Of a DNA stretch of 52,050 nucleotides, positions 50,552 through 52,050 are shown in pieces. Every line of letters starts with the position of its first letter. Position 1 is the stretch's first letter. The notes under the pieces are model-generated. The model did not search any database, was not told the origin of the DNA, and was given only the letters and a program-made list of their open reading frames with translations. This DNA is from Syntrophaceae bacterium UBA5764 (GTDB lineage: Bacteria; Desulfobacterota; Syntrophia; Syntrophales; Smithellaceae). The position numbers were made by a program, and so were the translations under genes. The DNA is taken from contig DIEW01000049.1 of the NCBI GenBank assembly GCA_002418825.1, positions 1-52,050 on the forward strand, in the 5' to 3' direction.

Positions 50552-51028
50552 ATGTCCGTGTGCCGCAAATTTATTACAGATGCCACTTTAAGAAACCTGG
50601 CTAAATGGCTGAGATTGCTAGGTTATGATACTAAAGTATTCCCCGGAAAAGCGGGCAGGGAAATGTTGCGCATTGCCCAGAGCGAGGATAGGATAGTGCT
50701 TACCCGAAGGGCGGATATGGTCGAGCGGCAGTTTTCCGGACTTTTGTATTTGTTGCCGCATAGCGATATCGCCTCTCAGCTGACGGCGGTCATCAATAAA
50801 TTCTCAATTAAAATAGAAAAGCAAAAAATGTTTACGATATGTCTCAAGTGCAATAAACGCCTCCAGTCTGTCGCGCCGGAAGATGTTCGAGATATGGTGC
50901 CCGTTTACGTTTTTGAACACTGCGTAAATTTTAATCAGTGTCCGGTTTGCGGAAACATTTACTGGGAGGGAACGCATCGGCGCAATTCTTTGCAGTTTCT
51001 GCAAAAAAACAAAATCAAAGTGAATTAA
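50552..51028 (+). CDS. Mut7-C RNase-domain protein with zinc ribbon
   Basis: This 158-residue protein has the Mut7-C RNase motif (FITDATLRNLAKWLRLLGYDT, read in pieces; IVLTRR near residue 50) related to PIN nucleases, and a C-terminal zinc ribbon (CLKC and CPVC). Mut7-C proteins are predicted RNases, often fused to a toxin-like PIN fold. It ends the plus-strand group and converges with the MogA gene. Function in the cell is unknown. Confidence 0.85.
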   Translation: MSVCRKFITDATLRNLAKWLRLLGYDTKVFPGKAGREMLRIAQSEDRIVLTRRADMVERQFSGLLYLLPHSDIASQLTAVINKFSIKIEKQKMFTICLKCNKRLQSVAPEDVRDMVPVYVFEHCVNFNQCPVCGNIYWEGTHRRNSLQFLQKNKIKVN

Positions 51029-51067
51029 AATCCGCCGGTCATCTTTTAAAGAAGCTGGTGCAGTGTA

Positions 51068-51565
51068 TTAATTTGTGGCCGCGCATTCTGAAGTGTCGCC
51101 TTTGATTTTTTCTATGGCGTGTTTGAGCGCCGGCATGATTGCCGCAAGGTTTTCCGTGGCTCCTTTGGGACTTCCAGGCAGGTTGATAATTAGGCACTGG
51201 CCGCGAATTCCGGCGATCGCGCGAGAAATCATTGCATGGGGTGTAGCGCGTGAACTTTCACGGCGCATGACTTCCGCCATGCCGGGAATTTGCTTTTCGA
51301 TGACTTCCAGCGTGACGTCGGGAGTTACATCGCGCGGACTTACGCCCGTTCCACCGGTGGTTAGAATAAGGTCAACATTTTTGCTATCGGCAAGTTGCTT
51401 TAGGGCTTTCTTGATTTCTTTTTTTTCATCCGCGACAATCAATGTCTTGTGCACTTCAATGGATTCAACAGCCAGCATTTGCGCCAGGACCGGGCCACTT
51501 GCATCTTCACGCAGGCCCTGAGAGGCGCGGTCGCTGACCGTTATGATTCCGGCACGAATAATCAT
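51068..51565 (-). CDS. MogA/MoaB-type molybdenum/tungsten cofactor protein
   Basis: This 165-residue protein has the family motifs GIITVSDRASQG and TTGGTGVSPRDVTPDVT, and LPGSPKGATENL. MogA/MoaB adenylates molybdopterin before metal insertion. A tungsten enzyme (AOR) lies in the window and needs such a cofactor. Its start is 3 bp after the EF-G stop. MogA and MoaB are not easily separated by eye. Confidence 0.92.
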   Translation of the reverse strand: MIIRAGIITVSDRASQGLREDASGPVLAQMLAVESIEVHKTLIVADEKKEIKKALKQLADSKNVDLILTTGGTGVSPRDVTPDVTLEVIEKQIPGMAEVMRRESSRATPHAMISRAIAGIRGQCLIINLPGSPKGATENLAAIMPALKHAIEKIKGDTSECAATN

Positions 51566-51568
51566 GAA

Positions 51569-52050
51569 TCATTCTTCCTTATCTTTTTTGGCCGCGGCAA
51601 TTATTTTTTCCGCGATAAAAGAAGGGACTTCTTCATAATGAGAATGCGTATAGGTAAAATTGCCTCTGCCGCTGGTCATGGAGCGCAAATCCGGCGCGTA
51701 TTTAAGAATTTCCGCCAGTGGCACTTGGCCTTTGATTACCTGATTGGTGCCCTTGGTATCCATGCCTAAAACGCGCCCGCGACGGCTGTTCAAATCACCG
51801 ATTACGTCACCCATGTATTCTTCCGGGATTTCTATATCAATGTTCACAATTGGTTCCAGAAGAATAGGCTGACATTGCATAACGCCTTTTTTGAAGGCCA
51901 TAGAGCCGGCGATTTTAAAGGCCATTTCCGAAGAATCTACGGTGTGGTAAGAACCGTCCACCAGAGAAATTTTAAAGTCAACGACAGGGTAACCCGCCAA
52001 AACACCTTCTGCTGCCGCTTCCACAATGCCTTTTTCCACGGCGGGACGGT
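51569..52050 (-). CDS. elongation factor G-like GTPase, partial (3' part)
   Basis: The last 160 residues of an EF-G-type protein are visible; the gene runs off the right edge. Domain IV residues (AEGVLAGYPVVDFKISLVDG) and domain V (EPIVNIDIEIPEEYMG, GDLNSRRGRVLGM) are clear. The end GRGNFTYTHSHYEEVP resembles the EF-G2/FusA-like paralogue rather than canonical EF-G, but this is uncertain with only the C-terminus. The reading frame is open to 52050. Confidence 0.92.
   Translation of the reverse strand, partial: RPAVEKGIVEAAAEGVLAGYPVVDFKISLVDGSYHTVDSSEMAFKIAGSMAFKKGVMQCQPILLEPIVNIDIEIPEEYMGDVIGDLNSRRGRVLGMDTKGTNQVIKGQVPLAEILKYAPDLRSMTSGRGNFTYTHSHYEEVPSFIAEKIIAAAKKDKEE

Noticed and set aside
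1..52050. CRISPR arrays, rRNA and tRNA genes
   Set aside because: No regularly spaced direct repeats and no recognisable tRNA or rRNA sequence were found by reading the window.

Overview
The window reads as chromosomal DNA of a strictly anaerobic, Gram-negative bacterium, most likely a syntrophic deltaproteobacterium (Desulfobacterota, Syntrophales/Smithella-like). This is inferred from gene content: NuoE/NuoF-type flavin-based electron-transfer subunits with a DRTGG/PHP/ATPase cassette, a proteobacterial lptC-lptA-lptB-rpoN-hpf-ptsN-rapZ block, KDO synthesis genes, a tungsten-type aldehyde:ferredoxin oxidoreductase, acyl-CoA enzymes and a glycyl radical enzyme. No rRNA, tRNA, CRISPR array or transposase was seen.

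Layout. (1) 1-4100, minus strand: the tail of an NADH-linked hydrogenase-type operon (NuoF-like, small [2Fe-2S] protein, NuoE-like) preceded by a regulatory-looking cassette of two DRTGG proteins, two GHKL ATPases and a PHP phosphoesterase. (2) 4310-6980, minus: diguanylate cyclase, PptA-like tautomerase and crotonase. (3) 7188-9516, minus: Nudix/RsbRD-like fusion, methyltransferase, rpiB. (4) 9632-19613, plus: xerD, TPR protein, kdsA, kdsC, lptC-lptA-lptB, rpoN, hpf, ptsN, rapZ. (5) 19642-28371: M23 peptidase (minus), then coaBC, a family 4 UDG, nfeD and its stomatin partner, a small membrane protein, an aminotransferase, an LEA14-like lipoprotein and an iron-sulfur flavoprotein. (6) 28890-41674, plus: accessory module A, a catabolic cluster (PadR regulator, two SDR-type oxidoreductases, glycyl radical enzyme, paraoxonase-type lactonase, SCP2 protein, AOR, MFS transporter, acyl-CoA dehydrogenase, acyl-CoA ligase). 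(7) 42497-46497, plus: accessory module B (unknown 289-aa protein, 38-aa membrane microprotein, Tat-exported metallo-beta-lactamase-fold protein, membrane protein built from about five repeats, and a 99-aa protein). (8) 46561-52050: acylphosphatase, ligA and a coupled small gene (minus), a phosphodiesterase, HIT protein, LapA-like protein and Mut7-C protein (plus), then a MogA/MoaB-like protein and the 3' part of an EF-G gene (minus).

The most striking structure is the way modules A and B are bracketed. Acylphosphatase sequence occurs three times: a C-terminal relic at 28425-28523, an intact gene at 41724-41996 and an intact gene at 46561-46833. The middle copy is followed by a frameshifted relic of the 3' end of ligA (42114-42270), mirroring the intact acylphosphatase-ligA pair at 46561-48852. 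The first relic abuts a relic of the 3' end of an aminotransferase. Modules A and B therefore appear to have been built into an acylphosphatase-ligA neighbourhood by duplication and recombination rather than by a recognisable mobile element.

Module A makes metabolic sense as a chain: lactone opening or alcohol oxidation of a hydrophobic substrate, radical elimination giving an aldehyde, AOR oxidation to an acid, CoA activation and dehydrogenation. The substrate cannot be read from the sequence, and no glycyl-radical activase is present in the window. Module B has no function that I recognise and is the best candidate for an undescribed system.
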